Source: Paracoccaceae bacterium
GTDB taxonomy: Bacteria; Pseudomonadota; Alphaproteobacteria; Rhodobacterales; Rhodobacteraceae
DNA length: 8,116 nucleotides
Assembly: GCA_019090405.1 (NCBI GenBank)
Contig: JAHRVZ010000388.1
Span: 1-8,116, forward strand
Reading direction: 5' to 3'
Shown: positions 6,225-8,116 of the stretch, one piece after another
Layout: each line of letters begins with the position of its first letter
How positions within the stretch are numbered: position 1 is the first letter of the stretch
The notes under the pieces: model-generated
The model's database searches: none
The model's input: only the letters and a program-made list of their open reading frames with translations
Told to the model about the DNA's origin: nothing
Program-made: the position numbers and the translations under genes

Positions 6225-6644
6225 TTAAATTGCGCGACTGGCCACCCACGCATAGCCGTTTTCGCACAAAATATAAGTTTCGCGCAGGCCATGCGGCTTG
6301 TCTGCAGGGGCTTGCAGAATTACGCCTCCTGCGGCTTCGGCCTTGGCTGCGGCAGTATCTGGATCACTGTCATAAAGGCGAATTTCTATGCCGCCCCCGC
6401 GCGGCGGGTTTTCCGGAAGCAATCCCAACAGCGGATTTGAATGGTATGTGCCATCACTGTGCAGCTGGAATACTTGATTGCCATAGCTGACAATGGCGAA
6501 ATCCGACGTCACCTGATGAGATTCCAGCCCAAAAACCGCATGCAAAAAAGTGCATTGCGCAATGACATCCCGCACCAGCAAATTCAGACCGATCCCACGC
6601 AAGGACCGGCCAAACGCATCAGCTTTGACAGTTTCATAATCCAT
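6225..6644 (-). CDS. VOC-superfamily (glyoxalase/bleomycin-resistance fold) protein
   Basis: The product has 139 residues, the size of a single-chain VOC protein with two beta-alpha-beta-beta-beta modules. Module one begins GIGLNLLVRDVIAQCTFLHAVFGLES (split over residues 18-43), the strand-helix start typical of these proteins, and continues FAIVSYGNQVFQLHSD (49-64). Module two has GGGIEIRLYDSDPDTAAAKAEAAGG in residues 83-107, then the strand pattern of RETYILCENGYAWVAS (121-136). Members bind a divalent metal and act on varied substrates, and no specific reaction can be assigned. The start at 6644 (MDYETVKADAF) is preferred because the frame further upstream runs through the inverted repeat and antisense to the adenine deaminase, where it loses any family resemblance. 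The ribosome site is weak. It is divergent from the deaminase across a 96-bp shared control region. Confidence 0.78.
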   Translation of the reverse strand: MDYETVKADAFGRSLRGIGLNLLVRDVIAQCTFLHAVFGLESHQVTSDFAIVSYGNQVFQLHSDGTYHSNPLLGLLPENPPRGGGIEIRLYDSDPDTAAAKAEAAGGVILQAPADKPHGLRETYILCENGYAWVASRAI

Positions 6645-6740
6645 ACGACAGACTTGCTTAGAAAGTGACGTCGGGCAAGGGTTTCCGCCGACATGCGAAA
6701 CGGGGGTTGCACCCGACGTCACAATCATAACAATTGGTAC
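6645..6740. promoter_or_regulatory. Divergent control region with perfect 11-bp inverted repeat
   Basis: This spacer separates the VOC gene (minus) from the adenine deaminase (plus). GTGACGTCGGG (6665-6675) and its exact reverse complement CCCGACGTCAC (6712-6722) flank a 36-nt centre. The arms end 20 bp from the VOC start and 18 bp from the deaminase start, so each gene has CCCGACGTCAC at nearly the same distance upstream. Each arm contains the self-complementary hexamer GACGTC. As RNA the arms form an 11-bp stem. Inside it CAA (6676-6678) can pair with TTG (6707-6709), and GTTTC (6681-6685) with GAAAC (6697-6701), leaving a G-rich internal loop. Two readings are open: a shared operator for a dimeric repressor, or a structured leader of the deaminase. 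A possible -35 TTGCAC (6707-6712) for the deaminase has no good -10. The ribosome sites of both genes are poor. Confidence 0.6.
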
Positions 6741-8116
6741 ATGCAAACTGACCTTTTCCCAAGCTGGCCCGATACCGCCCCTCAACTGATCGAAGTCGCC
6801 GCAGGCCGAGCGCCTGCAGATATGGTGATAAAAGGTGGCACATGGGTGAACGTCCACACCCGTGAATTGTTGCCGAATCATGATATTGCCATCGTCGCTG
6901 GCCGTATTGCCTATGTCGGGCCCGATGCCTCTTATTGTACTGGCCCTGACACGCGGGTAATCAAAGCCAACGGTCGCTATATGATTCCCGGCCTGTGTGA
7001 TGCGCATATGCATATCGAATCCGGCATGCTGACCCCGGCTGAATTTGCCCGAGCAGTGATTCCACATGGCACCACGTCGATGTTCACCGACCCGCATGAA
7101 ATCGCAAATGTTCTGGGCCTGCCCGGCGTACGCATGATGCACGACGAAGCCTTGATGCAGCCTGTGAATATTTTCACCCAGATGCCATCCTGCGCGCCAT
7201 CCGCCCCCGGATTGGAAACCACCGGAGTCGAGCTAGGCCCCGAAGACGTGGCCGAGGCGATGAGTTGGCCCGGTATTATCGGGTTGGGGGAAATGATGAA
7301 TTTCCCCGGAGTATCGGCGGCTGATCCCAAAATGCTCGCCGAAATTGCTGCGACACAGCGCGCGGGAAAAACCGTCGGAGGGCATTATGCGTCACCTGAT
7401 CTGGGAGCGAATTTCGCAGCCTATGTTGCTGGTGGCCCGGCGGATGATCACGAAGGCACCTGCGAAGCCGACGCTATCATGCGGGTGCGTCAGGGTATGC
7501 GGTCGATGATGCGGCTGGGCAGCGCGTGGTATGATGTTAAATCTCAGATCACTGCGATTACCGAAAAGGGACTGGATTCGCGCAATTTTATCCTGTGCAC
7601 GGATGATTGCCATTCCGGCACATTGGTGAACGAAGGCCACATGAACCGTGTCGTGCGCCACGCCATTTCCTGCGGCTGCGATCCGGTCATTGCGCTGCAG
7701 ATGGCGACAATCAACACCGCCACACATTTTGGGCTGGAACGCGAGATTGGGTCGATCACGCCGGGGCGGCGTGCGGATGTGATCCTGACGTCTGACCTGA
7801 CCACCCTGCCCATTGAGCAGGTCATCGCCCGCGGCCAGATCATTGCAGAAGATGGCGAATGTCTGATCGAATGTCCGCATTACGACTGGCCTGACACTGC
7901 GCGCAACACCGTGCATCTGGGGCATGTGTTAGCGGCTGCAGATTTTGATATTCCGGCTCCTGAAGGCGCGAACACCGCGCGCGCCAATGTCATTGGGGTG
8001 GTTGAAAACCAAGCCCCGACCAAGGCGCTTCAGGCGGATTTGCCGGTCAAAGATGGTCTGGTCGAAGGTGAAAACGGTGTCTGCCAGATTGCTTTGGTTG
8101 AACGTCATCAGGCCAC
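6741..8116 (+). CDS. ade: Adenine deaminase (3' partial)
   Basis: This is an amidohydrolase-superfamily adenine deaminase, which hydrolyses adenine to hypoxanthine and ammonia in purine salvage or catabolism. The 458 residues in the window are open to the last base. The family usually has close to 600 residues, so roughly three quarters are present. The N-terminal beta-sandwich precedes PGLCDAHMHIES (84-95), whose His89 and His91 match the metal-binding HxH. This is followed by HGTTSMFTDPHEIANVLG, read across 7060-7115, another Ade signature. Further conserved blocks are GLGEMMNFPGV, GHYASPDL and the LCTDDCHS motif (285-292) with a catalytic-type Asp. TPGRRADVILTSDL marks the return to the beta-sandwich. 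The ATG at 6741 (MQTDLFPSW) is chosen; the next in-frame ATG (residue 28) would cut into the first conserved region. No strong Shine-Dalgarno is seen. It is divergent from the VOC gene and shares its inverted-repeat region. Confidence 0.93.
   Translation, partial: MQTDLFPSWPDTAPQLIEVAAGRAPADMVIKGGTWVNVHTRELLPNHDIAIVAGRIAYVGPDASYCTGPDTRVIKANGRYMIPGLCDAHMHIESGMLTPAEFARAVIPHGTTSMFTDPHEIANVLGLPGVRMMHDEALMQPVNIFTQMPSCAPSAPGLETTGVELGPEDVAEAMSWPGIIGLGEMMNFPGVSAADPKMLAEIAATQRAGKTVGGHYASPDLGANFAAYVAGGPADDHEGTCEADAIMRVRQGMRSMMRLGSAWYDVKSQITAITEKGLDSRNFILCTDDCHSGTLVNEGHMNRVVRHAISCGCDPVIALQMATINTATHFGLEREIGSITPGRRADVILTSDLTTLPIEQVIARGQIIAEDGECLIECPHYDWPDTARNTVHLGHVLAAADFDIPAPEGANTARANVIGVVENQAPTKALQADLPVKDGLVEGENGVCQIALVERHQA

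Noticed and set aside
6645..7142. N-terminal extension of the VOC frame up to 7142 (minus)
   Set aside because: It is antisense to the adenine deaminase and runs through the inverted repeat. Only the part from 6644 downward has the VOC pattern and normal length.
7392..7925. 177-codon and overlapping minus-strand frames in the adenine deaminase
   Set aside because: They are antisense shadows of a clearly conserved enzyme and have no family resemblance.

Overview
The window looks like chromosomal DNA of a Rhodobacterales (roseobacter-type) alphaproteobacterium. This rests on moderate GC content, protein sequences that read like alphaproteobacterial Paa and adenine deaminase proteins, and two intergenic copies of a GGGATATTT-N4-ACAAAAGAAA module preceded by a GC-rich hairpin. 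I recall that module from roseobacter intergenic regions but could not search for it. No rRNA, tRNA, CRISPR array, insertion sequence or phage gene was recognised.

Layout. Positions 1-3524 (+) carry paaA (5' end cut off), paaB, paaC, paaD and paaE, the complete phenylacetyl-CoA ring-epoxidase operon. PaaA is the di-iron catalytic subunit, PaaC its structural partner, PaaB a small bridging subunit, PaaD an iron-sulfur maturation factor and PaaE the NAD(P)H reductase. Together they convert phenylacetyl-CoA to the ring-1,2-epoxide, the committed step of aerobic phenylacetate catabolism. B-C and C-D overlap and D-E is tightly spaced. A-B is separated by 72 bp holding a strong hairpin and one copy of the repeat. 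A SAM-dependent methyltransferase (3556-4188) follows 31 bp after paaE and is probably in the same transcript. A lysophosphatidate/glycerol-3-phosphate-type acyltransferase with a membrane C-terminal region (4292-5725) starts at a TTG codon and may have its own promoter.

Positions 5726-6224 contain no convincing gene. They hold the second repeat copy and a strong hairpin that reads as an intrinsic terminator on the minus strand. A small VOC/glyoxalase-fold protein (6225-6644, minus) and an adenine deaminase (6741 to beyond the window end, plus) are divergently transcribed. The 96 bp between them contain a perfect 11-bp inverted repeat (6665-6675 / 6712-6722) lying 18-20 bp from both start codons. 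A third partial copy lies inside the VOC gene. This is the least explained signal here: either a shared operator or an RNA stem-loop in the deaminase leader.

Functionally, the left half is aromatic catabolism, the middle is lipid metabolism plus an unassigned methyltransferase, and the right is purine salvage or catabolism. No wholly new system is evident. The most useful leads are the divergent inverted repeat and the structured paaA-paaB spacer.
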